From the NCBI GenBank assembly GCA_030144725.1, contig JASKMD010000026.1:10408616-10472615 (forward strand): DNA of 64,000 nt, read 5' to 3'. Source of the stretch: Haematococcus lacustris. Its lineage: Eukaryota; Chlorophyta; Chlorophyceae; Chlamydomonadales; Haematococcaceae. A program made the translations under genes and the position numbers. Within the stretch, counting starts at the first letter, position 1; every line of letters starts with the position of its first letter. Below, piece by piece: positions 45,936 to 57,567 of the stretch. Under the pieces are notes generated by a model. It worked only from the letters and a program-made list of their open reading frames with translations, was not told where the DNA came from and ran no database searches.

Positions 45936-47635
45936 TCACAGCAAGCCATTCTGAGCCTTATACAAGTTTACGCAGTCAGGGGCATTTGCTAGATTGCTGG
46001 CAGGCTCCCAGGTGTTGTCAGAGTCATCATAACCCTTCCACTTGACGAGGTACTCCTTTGCTTTACCTGCACGCACATGCCGGTGGTTCACAATGCGCTC
46101 TACTTCATATTGTGGGGAATCATCTAACCAGCCCAGCTCAGTGGGGGGTAGACGACCAAAGTTGCCCTCATAGGGTCTTAGTAATGACACATGGAAGACA
46201 GGATGGATCCTGGACATGGCTGATGGCAGGGTCAGCTTTACAGCGTCTCTACCCACATGAGCCTCAATCCTGAAAGGCCCCACATACCGTGGCAGCAGCT
46301 TTCTGGCTTTGCCCACCATGTTACGCAGGTTCATGGTACTAAGCAGCACACGGTCACCCACTTGGAACATACTGTCCGCGGATTTCCTGTGTGGATTAGC
46401 ATCATTTGACTGCCGACTTTGTGCCAGTTTCATACATCTCCTGGCTTCTTGAACGCCCTTTTCCCAGCCATCAGAGAAGAACTGGGCCATGGGAGGTGGC
46501 AACCGAGGTAACTCATGGGTCACCGGTGTCACTGGGGACTGTCCATAGTTAATCAGGAAAGGTGTAGATTTAATACTTTCTTGCCATGAGTTATTAATTG
46601 CAAACTCGGCAAACGAGAGGTGTTTAGGCCAGTCTCGTTGAGTGGGAGAGATATAATGCCTGAGCATCTCCTCCAACACTTTGTTGTACCGCTCAACCTG
46701 CCCATTTGACTGGGGGTGATAGCTGGAGGTAAGAGAATGTTTCATGCCCATTAGCTTGCATACAGCTTGCCAGAACTTACTAACGAATAGGGATCCCCGA
46801 TCACTCACAACTTCAGAGGGTAGCCCATGATGGACAAATACCTTGTCAATGAAGAGTTGTGCAAACTCAGGAGCATCCATGCTTTCCTTACATGGCACTA
46901 GATGCACCATTTTGGAGAGCCTGTCAACGAATACACAGATGGAATCATATCCATGTGATCCGGACGGTAGTTTGGTTATGAAGTCCATGTGCATGACTTC
47001 CCAGCGGTATCCAGGTATAGACAGAGGATGAAGGAACCCCCATGGCTTAGCTGTAACCGACTTGTTTCTCTGGCATGCATCACATGTTGTTACATAGTGA
47101 CGCACATCAGTGCGTAGGTGTTTCCACCAGAACACACGCATGACACGCTCCAACGTCTTAGTGATCCCAACGTGGCCAGCATACTTAGCATCGTGCATCT
47201 CATGCAGGATATGCTCTCGTAGCTGTTTGTCACGGGGCACAATGACTGTACGTCTCTTTTGATGTCTCCATAAGCCATGTTCATCCAGGTACAAGTTCTT
47301 TGTCTTTCTACGCTTGGTGAAGTTGGAATCAGCAGCATAAGCTCTGACCAACCACTCATGCAGGTTTGACAGGGGACCTGGTGGTTTAGGTGCACTGGGT
47401 TCTCCATCTACTGGTATATCAGCAGCCCAAGTGACACGCTTAGTGGGTGGCCTGGCGGCAGCACCAGCACCTTGGCTTGGTGGTGGTTGTGTGGGTGGCG
47501 CAGCGGCAGCACCAGCACTGTTTTTCTGCGCCTCAGCACAAGTTTCCTCCCCCTCCTGAGAACGACGCTGGCTTCTAGTCGTCACTAGAATACTACGCAC
47601 ATTATCTGCACCAGAGCCCTTACACGTCTGCAATG
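45936..47635 (-). pseudogene. Gypsy integrase with chromodomain (3' half of pol)
   Basis: Inserts the cDNA copy; the chromodomain tethers to chromatin. About 565 open residues. Linker [11 protein letters not shown]...; HHCC zinc domain ([13 protein letters not shown] ... CDACQRNKS); DDE core ([36 protein letters not shown]); GPY-like [12 protein letters not shown]; chromodomain [28 protein letters not shown]. It is open throughout but cut from RT-RNase H at 47636 by a TIR element, so no polyprotein can be made. Without the insert the frame would be continuous with the pol part at 52198. Confidence 0.93.
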
Positions 47636-47785
47636 CACTCGCGCCGATTAAGGCCGGAAGTCACCAGAACCATTTCTCCCGGGAGGCATACTGCAGATAG
47701 CCCCAGGAAAGGCCGACTCAACGCCGTTGTTGTCATTGAAAAACTCAAAGTTCGTGCGATGTTATTACCATTTGAAATCCGGAAA

Positions 47786-48345
47786 AACCCTGCGCAGGGT
47801 CCTGCCGACCCTGCGCAGGGTCCTAGCGCATCGGCCATTTGCAGGGTCCTGACGACCATTTGCAGGGTCCTGGTGACCCTGCGCAGGGTCCTGGTGACCC
47901 GGCGCAGGGTCCTGGCGACCCGGCGCAGGGTCCTGATGGCAGTTTTTACAGGGTCGTGCTGACCATTTGCAGGGTCCTGGTGACCCTGCGCAGGGTCCTG
48001 GTGACCCGGCGCAGGGTCCTGGTGACCCGGCGCAGGGTCCTGATGGCAGTTTTTACAGGGTCCTGCAGACCATTTGCAGGGTCCTGGTGACCCGGCGCAG
48101 GGTCCTGGTGACCCGGCGCAGGGTCCTGGCGACCCTGTGCAGGGTTCTGATGGCAGTTATTACAGGGTCCCGCTGACCATTTGCAGGGTCCTGGTGACCC
48201 TGCGCAGGGTCCTGGTGACCCGGCGCAGGGTCCTGGTGACCCGGCGCAGGGTCCTGGTGACCCTGTGCGGGGTTCTGATGGCAGTTATTACAGGGTCCTG
48301 CTGATCATTATACAGGGTCTTGCTGACCAGTCTACAGGGTCTACA
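47786..48345. repeat. Palindrome array, left block (107 bp period)
   Basis: Dozens of (G)GACCC(T/G)GCGCAGGGTCC variants. The CTGATGGCAG-TT(T/A)TTACAGGG marker recurs at 47933, 48040, 48147 and 48275 (107, 107, 128 bp). Confidence 0.9.
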
Positions 48346-48796
48346 AGGCATGATTCTTGTACTTGCTACTACAACATGACCCCTCATGCACTCTCCCTCT
48401 TGTTGCTCACGTGCATGTCATCTAAGCCATCATGACATTCACCTTGCACGCGCAAACCTGCCATGTCATGTCTTATGGTACAACCTTACAACGTATGCAA
48501 CACCACTACAAACGGCTTGCATTGCTGATGCTGAGCACATGCATTGATGCAAGATGGTAACACCACACAACACCACAACACAATACACTGCAACAACAAC
48601 AACAACACAACGACTCATGCCTTACTCACAACCTATGCCATGTGCACAACCACAAGGATTGGATGCACTTGCTATGGGCTAACACCTCATCACGGGACTG
48701 CTAAGCACTTTGCCTTGCTGCCTATGTCCCATGGCACCAAATCAGGCTGATCTGGGCTAGGCTGGGCTAGGCTAGGCTAGGCTGGGCTAGGCTTGG

Positions 48797-48882
48797 CTCC
48801 AGGCTGCCCGCTCCAGGCTGCCCGCTCCAGGCTGCCCGCTCTAGGCTGCCCGCTCCAGGCTGCCCGCTCCAGACTGCCCACT
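48797..48882 (+). repeat. 14 bp minisatellite CTCCAGGCTGCCCG
   Basis: Six tandem copies preceded by GGCTAGGCTG(G) pentamer-like repeats (48755-48795). Confidence 0.9.
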
Positions 48883-48919
48883 CCATGCCGCTACGCCAAG
48901 GGCTGCTGGGTGCCATGGG

Positions 48920-49720
48920 GTGGGGGAGAGGAGAGGGGAGGGGAGGAGGGGAGGAGGGGAGGAGGGGAGGTAGGTGGCAGACTCGGATGTGGTGGTGGTG
49001 GGATTGGGCAGGGAAGGGGGAAGGGAGAAGGGGGCAAGGGGCAGCAGTGTGACCATCAGACCTGCGGCAGCAAGAGGCATCCTTGCAGTTAGGCTTGGCA
49101 TTGGTGACAACTCATGTGCAGGGACTGGCCACTTACAGCTATGCTCAATGCCCCCCTCCATGTCACACCGCTACCACCTTGCTTGCAATCACCAAGCCTT
49201 GCTACACTTGTCATACTCAAGCTGTCAACAACTGCAAGCAAACATAAGCCAGCAAGCAGATGAATAAGGACATGCATGACCAGAACTGGGCTGGGTAGGC
49301 TGACACCACCAGAGCATGTGCACCCACCGGAAGTCCTGGCTACCGCTCCAAGCTCGTTGTGTGTTGCAAAGAGGTGTACAAGCGCTCAAACCTTGTCGTA
49401 TCCTTGCCGGTGGCTTCTCTGATGCAACCCAGCATAGGCTCCCAAATGCAAGGCAATACGAACCACAACATGCATGCTTACTCACCTGCCAAGGTGAGGG
49501 TGAGGGTGAGGGTGAGGTCAAGGGCGAGTGGGAAGGGAAGGGGAATGGTAGGTCAGGAAGGTAAGGGGACCTGTAGCCACCTGTAGAGACATGTAGAGGG
49601 GGGGAGGGCGTGAGGGAGGGCGTGAGAAAGGGCGTGAGGGAGGGAGGGAAGGAGGGAGGGAAGGAGGGAGGGAAGGAGGAGGTTGCTCCAGGCTGCAAGG
49701 TAGGATAGGGAGTGGGGCAA
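48920..49720 (+). repeat. Purine-rich G-run blocks
   Basis: (GAGGG)n-type blocks at 48925-48985, 49005-49040, 49495-49525 (GTGAGG)n and 49600-49690 (GGGAGGGAA)n. They are potential G-quadruplex DNA; no gene. Confidence 0.75.
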
Positions 49721-50480
49721 GGTGCGACGACGGCCTGGGAGGTGGTGGTGGCAAAGGGGAAGGGTCAAACCATTAATCCTGCAGCAGCACAAAAGGCATG
49801 CCAGATGTTAAGCGGTGCCACATACTTGCAGAGGGATAGCCACTCACCTTGACAACTTCGCATGGATGTTTGCATGGCTGACGGCGAGGCTCGGTCGTTG
49901 TGTGTCGATGCGTGGTTAGGCTTGCTACGTTGGCTTTTTGCGTTGCTGCGTGGCTGTAACATATCGAGATTGCGAGGTTGTGTGGATGGCTGCGATGCTG
50001 GTGAAGTAGCTGGACTGCGTGGCTGAGCTAGCGACGTAGATGGTTGTACGCCTAGCATCCGGGTTGGCTGCCTCATGGTAGGGGAAGTGGCTGGGGCTGC
50101 ACTGCTGGCTAGGCTGAGTTGCGGCTAAGTTGCGTGTCTGAGCTAGCTAGCTAGGTGCGATGTGACTGGAAGCGAGCATAGTTTCGGGCCTGGCTGCGAG
50201 CTGAGTTACGAGGCTCTGAATGCGTGGAGCTGACTCATTGCAATTGGAAGTCGCTACTAGCTAGAGACGCACCTTAGGCGTTGTTCATCGACTTACGGCA
50301 GTACGAGATGTCGCAATGTAGAGCACGTACATCGCGTTTGTGCTAGGCGTGTTGTAGAGCAGGGACGTTGCAAGTTGGCTGGGTGACAAGAAGGCTGCGA
50401 GGTTGCATGCCATGTTGCGAGGATTTTTTTGAAGTTTTCATTATGGCTTTCATCCAGATGCCACCGACCTCTGCCAGTCA
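49721..50480. other. Interior of TIR element, no gene recognised
   Basis: GCTGCG/GAGGTTG-rich sequence with short frames only. A segment near 49760-49850 weakly resembles 49045-49140 (CTGCAGCAGCA..AGGCAT), perhaps an old tandem duplication. Confidence 0.35.
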
Positions 50481-50690
50481 GCAGGACCCTGTAGAGGGTC
50501 TGAAATTTTCCATTATGGCTTTCATCCAGATGCCACCGACCTGTGCCAGTCAGCAAGACCCTTCACAGGGTCAGTAGGACCCTACAAAGGGTCAGTAGGA
50601 CCCTGCAGAAGGCCAGAGCGCCAGGACCCTGCACAGGGTCACCAGGACCCTGCACAGGGTCGGCAGGACCCTGCGCAGGGTCCTAGCGCC

Positions 50691-50765
50691 TTTTAAATAT
50701 TAAATACATGTAACATAAATAATAAACTACAAAATAGTTGTTCTAATATTTAATTATAATTCTAA
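50691..50765. repeat. AT-rich cassette, copy 1
   Basis: TTTTAAATATTAAATACATG...AATTATAATTCTAA embedded in GC-rich palindromes. Almost identical to 50995-51069. Its composition is unlike anything else in the window and suggests an organelle origin. Confidence 0.8.
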
Positions 50766-50994
50766 CCATGGTCGTAGGACCCTGCGCAGGGTCCTGGCAC
50801 ACAGGGTTTTCAGGACCCTGCGCAGGGTTTTCAGGACCCTGCGCAGGGTCTGTAGGACCCTGCGCAGGGTCCTAGCGTCACCATGGTCGTAGGACCCTGC
50901 GCAGGGTCCTGGCACACAGGGTCAGCAGGACCCTGCGCAGGGTCACCAGGACCCTGCGCAGGGTCTGTAGGACCCTGCGCAGGGTCCTAGCGCC

Positions 50995-51069
50995 TTTTAA
51001 ATATTAAATACATGTAATATTAAAAATAAACTACAAAATAGTTGTTCTAATATTTAATTATAATTCTAA
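50995..51069. repeat. AT-rich cassette, copy 2
   Basis: As copy 1, differing in the centre (TAATATTAAAAATAAAC against TAACATAAATAATAAAC). Confidence 0.8.
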
Positions 51070-52197
51070 CCATGGTCGTAGGACCCTGCGCAGGGTCCTG
51101 GCACACAGGGTTTTCAGGACCCTGCGCAGGGTTTTCAGGACCCTGCGCAGGGTCTGTAGGACCCTGCGCAGGGTCCTAGCGTCACCATGGTCGTAGGACC
51201 CTGCGCAGGGTCCTGGCACACAGGGTCAGCAGGACCCTGCGCAGGGTTTCCAGGACCCTGCGCAGGGTCTGTAGGACCCTGCGCAGGGTCCTAGCGTCAC
51301 CATGGTCGTAGGACCCTGCGCAGAGTCCTGGCACACAGGGTTTTCAGGACCCTGCGCAGGGTTTTCAGGACCCTGCGCAGGGTTTGTAGGACCCTGCGCA
51401 GGGTCCTAGCGTCACCATGGTCGTAGGACCCTGCGCAGGGTCCTGGCACACAGGGTCAGCAGGACCCTGCGCAGGGTTTCCAGGACCCTGCGCAGGGTCT
51501 GTAGGACCCTGCGCAGGGTCCTAGCGTCACCATGGTCGTAGGACCCTGCGCAGGGTCCTGGCACACAGGGTCAGCAGGACCCTGCACAGGGTTTCCAGGA
51601 CCCTGCGCAGGGTCTGAAGGACCCTGCGCAGGGTCCTAGCGTCACCATGGTCGTAGGACCCTGCGCAGGGTCCTGGCACATAGAGTCGGGAGGATACCAA
51701 ACAGAAACGACAGGACCTAGCAAAGGGTCTGCGGGAAGCCTGACAAGGTCCTGGCACACAGGGTCAGAACAAAACCTGGAAAACTCTTGACTCATAGGGT
51801 CAGTAGGACCCTGCGCAGGGTCGCCAGGACCCTGCGCAGGGTCCTACGACCATGGTGACGCTAGGACCCTGCGCAGGGTCCTAGGACACGGGCCATAGCT
51901 CATCACTGGCTTGGACTTTTTGCATGCCACCTACTAGGTTGGGCAGCTGTAACCACCCTCTACAATCGCTCATACTCACATTTCATGAAAAGTCACTTTG
52001 GTCACACGGTGCCAACTCCCTTAGCCAAAATCAGGGTCACAGCCCCACACCAGGCCCAGCAACTCGACACCGAGTGAGAATTACACTTTGGCCAAAGAGA
52101 GTCTTGTCATCCTCTAGGTCACAGCAACCCACATACCAAGTTTCAGACCTCAACTCTCAGGTTTTCCAAGCCAGCCAGGCCTTAATTTGCACGAGTG

Positions 52198-54510
52198 TGG
52201 GGCTGCTGGAATGCGTGACAATGGGTCAGCAGGATTAGATATACCAGGTAGATATTCAATGGTATATGAGAAGCGGGCCAGGAATTCCATCCATCTAGTC
52301 TGCCTGCGTGAGAGTATAGTTTGAGTAGGCAGAGAGATGAGCGGCTTGTGATCTGTGTACAGTGTGAATGGTACCCCTTCCAGGTAGCATCGCCACTGTT
52401 GGCAAGCAGATACCAATGCCAGCAGTTCCTGTTCGCCCGTGGTGTAATTAATCTCAGCAGGAATTAACTTCCTGGAGTAATACGCCAATGGGTAGCCATC
52501 CTGCATCAGGACTGCACCGATGCCCTCAAGGGACGCATCGCAGTGCACCTGAAACGGCTTGCTGTGATCAGGAAGCTTGAGCATAGGCACATTAGAAATG
52601 GCCTGCTTCAAAGCATTGAACGCATCCAGCTCAGCCTGAGGCCATGCCTTCCAAGGGAAACACTCCTTCTTGGGGCCAGTCAGGTTAGTGAGGGGTGCAG
52701 CAATAGTGCTAAAATTATGTACAAATTTACGTACATAGTTAGCAGCGCCCAGGAAAGACTGCAGAGTTTTGAGGCTAGTAGGTACTGGCCATTCAGAGAT
52801 TGCAGTAACTTTACACGGGTCAACAGAGATACCATGAGCACTAATAATATGGCCCAGGAACTTTAATGTTCTCTGCATAAATTCACATTTAGATAGCTTA
52901 GCATAAAATTTATTTTTACGCAATAAGTCAAACACACGCCTGAGGTGGACTAGGTGCTCCTCACTGTCCTTGGACATCACCAGGATGTCATCAAGGTACA
53001 CGAGTGCACAGTCATTGATCACCTCAGCAAATGCTTCATTCATGACACGTTGGAACGTGGCAGGAGCATTTGTCAGGCCAAAACACAGTACCTTGAATTG
53101 GTAGTGCCCCATGGGAGTCCTGAACGCGGTCTTAGGGACATCCTCAGCCGGGATGCGGATCTGGTGGTAACCAGCCTGCAGATCGAGGGAGGAGAACACA
53201 GTTTTTCCTGCTAGCTGATCAAACAGATCATCAATGCGTGGCAAAGGATACTGGTCCCTAATTGTAATTTTGTTTAGCTGGCGGTAGTCAATGCACATGC
53301 GCAGCTCACCTGATTTCTTCTGGACAAACAGCACAGGTGCAGCATAGGGTGATGAGCTAGGCTCTATCAGGCCCTTAGCTAGCAGGTCAGTGATCTGTTT
53401 ACGCAGTTCATCTTGCTCAGGTTTGGACATCCTATAGCTGGGCCTAGCTGGAGGCTTGCCATCAGGCTGCAAGGGGATGGAGTGCCCTACTGCACGCTCT
53501 GGCGGGAGTCCTGTGATAGGTTGGAATACATCAGAGTATTCATCAAGCAGATCTTGCAGGTGCTGCCTCTGTACATGGGACACAGCGTCTACTGGTAAGG
53601 CAAGGTCTTCCAGAGACACCATAGCTACCATGGCTGAGCCACCCTTACGCAGCCATCTGGCTGCTTGCTTTGCTGTCACAAGAACCTTTGGATTGGCTTT
53701 GGACACAGCAGCAAGGACAGCAGCAGGTGGGCGGGGCAGTGAGTGGAAGGATCCAGGTGGCCTTGTGGCAGCACACTGGCCAGCAGCACTCTGGTCACCT
53801 GTGTGTGGGTGCAAGGTTTTATTACCTTGGGGAGTGCGCAGGGTAAGAGTCTTGTCGACGTAGTCGACCAAGGCTCCCTGCACAGTCAACCAGTCAGCAC
53901 CCAGGAGCACGTCATAAGCATGAACCAGATCAGGCATGACAGTCAACAGGCACATGCAGCAGAAGCTGTTGATGCGCAGCTGCACTTTGACATAATGCTC
54001 ACATATCACAGGCTGGTTGTTGGCAACATCAAACCTGAGTGACATGGGATAAGTAAATACTGGGATGTTATGCAGCTGAACAAAGCTAGCACTGATCAGG
54101 GATGCATCAGCACCACTATCAGCTAACATGTGACAGGCATGAGAATCAATGGTGCCAGCAAACTGGAACCTCACCTTGTCGTCTTGACCAGAGACCCCCA
54201 AGATGACTTGAGACGGTGCACGGGGACAACACAGGGCAGTCTTACACGAGAGAATATGACCCACACAGGGGTCAGCAGCACTGAAACATGACCCACAGTT
54301 CTGAGCTGCTGTCACAGCAGTCTGCTCAGAGAACGCATGGCCATCAACAGTTGGATCAGGGAAAGGCTGGCTCATAGCATGCACAGCAACACCATCAACA
54401 ACCATCAGCTGGGTCTCAGTCCCAGTCATTTCAGTGGCACAGGTGCATAAGACAGGTTCATCAGCATGTACCACAGCACAGGAGTGACACTGTCCTGGCT
54501 GGGCAACACC
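52198..54510 (-). pseudogene. Gypsy protease, reverse transcriptase, RNase H (5' half of pol)
   Basis: Makes cDNA from the element RNA. Minus-strand domains: an N-terminal Cys/His-rich segment (CHSCAVVH...CTC), protease LADSGADASLIS, RT with PSYRMSKPEQDEL, LRMCIDYRQLNKIT, FSSLDLQAGYHQI and YLDDILVMSKD, then RNase H HCDASLEGIGAVL and YTDHKPLIS, ending RIPAAP where the TIR element interrupts (52198). It is open for over 750 residues. It is in frame with the gag end upstream, separated only by TGA (54513-54511), so stop readthrough or a nonsense change separates Gag and Pol. Confidence 0.93.
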
Positions 54511-54660
54511 TCACTTCCCATTGGCAGATGCAAGCCTGCCCTTCTTGGGCTCAGAGTCATGCTGCTCAGAAGGACGCTTCCCTGCAGCCTTTGCATCAGC
54601 AGGAGGACGAGGGTAGCCAGATAGCTTCCTGGCTTCCAGAGCTGGCATGTCCTTAGGCTG
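54511..54660 (-). pseudogene. C-terminal end of gypsy gag
   Basis: The minus strand reads MPALEARKLSGYPRPPADAK, AGKRPSEQHDSEPKKGR, LASANGK, then TGA. It is cut at 54660 where the sequence switches into an inverted RNase H fragment at AGGCTGAGCTGG, a stretch shared by both partners (microhomology). Confidence 0.75.
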
Positions 54661-55254
54661 AGCTGGATGCGTTCAATGCTTTGAAGCAGGCCATTTCTAA
54701 TGTGCCTATGCTCAAGCTTCCTGATCACAGCAAGCCGTTTCAGGTGCACTGCGATGCGTCCCTTGAGGGCATCGGTGCAGTCCTGATGCAGGATGGCTAC
54801 CCATTGGCGTATTACTCCAGGAAGTTAATTCCTGCTGAGATTAATTACACCACGGGCGAACAGGAACTGCTGGCATTGGTATCTGCTTGCCAACAGTGGC
54901 GATGCTACCTGGAAGGGGTACCATTCACACTGTACACAGATCACAAGCCGCTCATCTCTGCGCCTACTCAAACTATACTCTCACGCAGGCAGACTAGATG
55001 GATGGAATTCCTGGCCCGCTTCTCATATACCATTGAATATCTACCTGGTATATCTAATCCTGCTGACCCATTGTCACGCATTCCAGCAGCCCCATTGCAG
55101 ACGTGTAAGGGCTCTGGTGCAGATAATGTGCGTAGTATTCTAGTGACGACTAGAAGCCAGCGTCGTTCTCAGGAGGGGGAGGAAACTTGTGCTGAGGCGC
55201 AGAAAAACAGTGCTGGTGCTGCCAGTCACTGAGGTATCGGAATACGGAAACCAA
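54657..55254 (+). pseudogene. Inverted RNase H fragment of gypsy pol, copy 2
   Basis: The plus strand encodes AELDAFNALKQAISNVPM, HCDASLEGIGAVLM and onward to the same GAASH stop as copy 1, then the leader and PBS (reverse complement TTGGTTTCCGTATTCCG at 55254-55238) next to the LTR. It extends further 5' than copy 1. Confidence 0.85.
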
Positions 55255-55490
55255 TGTAGCGTTCAGAAAGAACGCGCCTCAAATCTTTTCAGTGTGTGAA
55301 CGCCATGCAACGCTAACCGCAGTTACAGGTGTCAGACTGCTGCAGCGCAACCAGGCTAAGACATAGAACGGCCTCCGGGGATCGAACCCGAATGGTGGGC
55401 AGCAGTACAGCCCACCACTTAACCTGCCTGTATCACACTTCAGCAGTGACACTAGCGCCGATCCGCTTAGTGCAGAATCGGAACGCTACA
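55255..55490 (-). repeat. Gypsy LTR (outer 5' copy)
   Basis: 236 bp; appears identical to 45417-45652, including the tRNA-like boxes. Followed by the target duplication GCAGG. Confidence 0.9.
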
Positions 55491-55840
55491 GCAGGCTGTT
55501 GGGACTTTGTTAGGAGCAGGTTGTATGTGTAGGATTGGCTTAATGTGTAGGGTATTGCAGATAGTGGTGCAACTCTGCGTGGAGCAGGTTGTGTTTTGGC
55601 TGCAGAACTCCAGGTTTGGTAACAATGCTATTCTGCTATTCGTAGCGGGGATGAATGTGGCAAGCAGCGTGTAGATGGACAATGCAAGTACACGCCTCTG
55701 CAAGCCCTGCGCAAGCGGGACTAGCTAAACATTCTCCGCAAAGCGGGCAAAGCAAGTCAAAGCGGGCAAAGCAAGTCAAAGCAAAGCACAGCAGGTACAC
55801 AAGCTGAAGGCTGCTCCGCAATGTTGAGGTTGCGTTAATA
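55491..55840 (+). repeat. Right half of repeat split by gypsy insertion
   Basis: Continues the 44768-44849 repeat (GGAGCAGGTTGTATGTGTAGG, then CTCCGCAAAGCGGGCAAAGC), as in 6704-7120. The part near 55815-55885 also has a short inverted relative at 63895-63950. Confidence 0.7.
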
Positions 55841-56343
55841 CTGCGGATGAGGGACATCTGCCGTTGTCTCCTCCCAGTCGCCGGCGAAATTAACGGCTGT
55901 CTTTCCGCCCTCTTCTATTGCAGCTATCACTACCCTGGCCAGGACTTCTTCCTGTTTATCCACTAGCTGCTTCTGTCGATGCTGATGCTACATTTTGTAG
56001 CCTATACATGCTGAGCATCGCGCAGCCACTCGCCACCCCCATACTCGCCAAGCTGCCAGTTCTGGAAAACAGTCACACCTCGCCTGTGACCTCGCCTCGC
56101 CTCGCTGGGCCTGGGGGCGAGGCTGGCTTGGCGAGGCGGCGAGGCCCCATGCACGCAAATCTGGTGGCATGGGCATCTCGACCTCGCCTCGCCATTGGAA
56201 TCGCGCGAGGCGAGGTAGGGCGGTTGGGGGCGGTTAGAGGGACATGGAGACCTCGCCGCCTCGCCTCGCCGCCTCGCCTCGAAAAAGTACCCCATGCACC
56301 TCGCCTCGCCTCGCCTCGACATTGGAATAGGGGCCACAGTCAG
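55841..56343. repeat. (GCGAG)n pentamer-rich region
   Basis: CCTCGCCTCGCC and its complement dominate 56080-56320; it is partly palindromic because both orientations are present. No gene. Confidence 0.75.
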
Positions 56344-57567
56344 TCAGGCCGCCCCAACATGGGGTTAGTAATGTTCATGCAACTACTCTCTGAATACCGC
56401 ATCGTTTTCAATAGCGTTTGTCACATTGGCAGCCACGGTTTAGTCCGCGTAATCTGACCATCAGCGCTAGCCATTGGAGTCTTTGCTCGCGTACTGCCAC
56501 ATGTGCCCGCGAACAATTCACAGCGGCGAGACGGGTCTCCTTGGCACGGTGAGCCACATCGCTGTGGCCCCATCTACCTAGCGTAGTGAGCTGGTTCTTC
56601 ACAAATGGAATGTCCGGCCAACACCCATCGCGATGCCTGCCGGGCGTGCAGGGCGCCTAGACGGGGTGAATGAAACATTACTTCATGTTCGCTCCTCGCC
56701 AAATACATCACTTGGGTCGGCGCACACTAAGGTATCACCGGGTTACACCCCCCCTCCTCCACTGTGTCCTCCACTGTGTTGCACCCGCTGCACCTAGAGA
56801 AAAAGCGACATGAAGTGTTTGTTCTTGACTCATTGGCGCATCTCTTGAAACAAACCGCACGTTAAACAGCTCAGGCCTCTATCTGTTTGACAGCTTTGAA
56901 GTTACATCTTGTTCTCCAAGCAGAATCAGGGCTACGGGGCTGTGGGGTGGCAGTTGAGCTATGAAACTTTGCACGCAGGAGGATGGCATGTAGGGGAGTG
57001 TAACTCTCAGAGGAGCCGAGTCTAAACTCGGACATGGTGTGGAGTTGTGCGACTGACTGCATGGCCCTGGTCCTGAGATCGGCTAAGGGAGTTGGGGGTC
57101 ACAGACCAAAGTGAGCTTTTGACATATCTGAGTATGAGCGTGTGTAACAATGTCTAAAAGGAGCTTAACCTAGTAAGTAGCATGCTGTAAATCCAAATGG
57201 TCGAGCTGTGGCATTGCCCTTTAGGTATGGGGGGGAGGTGGGCCCGGTGCCACATTCCCGTGATCGTTCTCCGATCCGACTGTTGCTGCCGACGCGCATG
57301 CTCGCGTAGAGCAGCCTAAGCGACGCGCTCGGTCGCAGCGATGACCGCATGCTCCGCAACTGCTCAAACTTAAATCACCAACTTTGATGCTTTGCTGTGC
57401 ACGGCCTACTGCGTGCAAAACTATTCTGGATGGGGGAAAGGTAGCTGGCTGGGTTAGCTACATTATGAACCAGCTAGCATAATGTTTGGCGCAGTGAGTG
57501 AAAAGTTACAGCTGTCCTACTACCAGGGGTCGGTTTCCTGTCATTTTTTGAATGTTGGGAGCGCCTG
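56344..57567. mobile_element. TIR element 1 (TCAGGC family), non-autonomous
   Basis: Left TCAGGCCGCCCCAACAT; right end reverse complement TCAGGCGCTCCCAACAT. Flanked by CAG at 56341-56343 and 57568-57570. The left 40 bp (CCAACATGGGGTT(A/G)GTAAT) is shared with element 2. No transposase. Confidence 0.7.

Larger units (their letters stand above)
50440..51880. repeat. Palindrome array, right block (115 bp higher-order period)
   Basis: The CCATGGTCGTAGGACC marker lies at 50766, 50881, 51070, 51185, 51300, 51415, 51530 and 51645: a 115 bp period, broken once by a 74-bp AT-rich cassette. Each 115-mer has four AGGACCCTGCGCAGGGTCCT-like palindromes. Confidence 0.95.
47636..52197. mobile_element. 4.56 kb TIR element inside gypsy pol
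   Basis: Left end CACTCGCGCCGATTAAGGCC (47636-47655); reverse complement of the right end CACTCGTGCAAATTAAGGCC (52178-52197): 17 of 20 match. It is flanked by TG (47634-47635 and 52198-52199). Removing the element and one TG restores the pol reading order seen in the other copies, so this is a clean insertion. CACT termini and a short duplication suggest a CACTA/EnSpm-like non-autonomous element. No transposase is seen. The interior holds palindrome arrays, AT-rich cassettes and G-rich minisatellites. Confidence 0.8.
44850..55490 (-). mobile_element. Composite Ty3/gypsy chromovirus insertion with three LTR copies
   Basis: Bounded by TGTAGCGTTC at 44850 and GAACGCTACA at 55490, with the 5-bp target duplication GCAGG at 44845-44849 and 55491-55495. 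It is therefore one insertion. Minus-strand order: LTR (55490-55255), PBS, inverted RNase H fragment, gag end, PR-RT-RNase H, TIR element, integrase-chromodomain, polypurine tract, LTR (45652-45417), PBS, inverted RNase H fragment, last 29 bp of an LTR (44878-44850). The structure resembles a tandem two-unit element with internal deletions and inversions. Confidence 0.85.
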
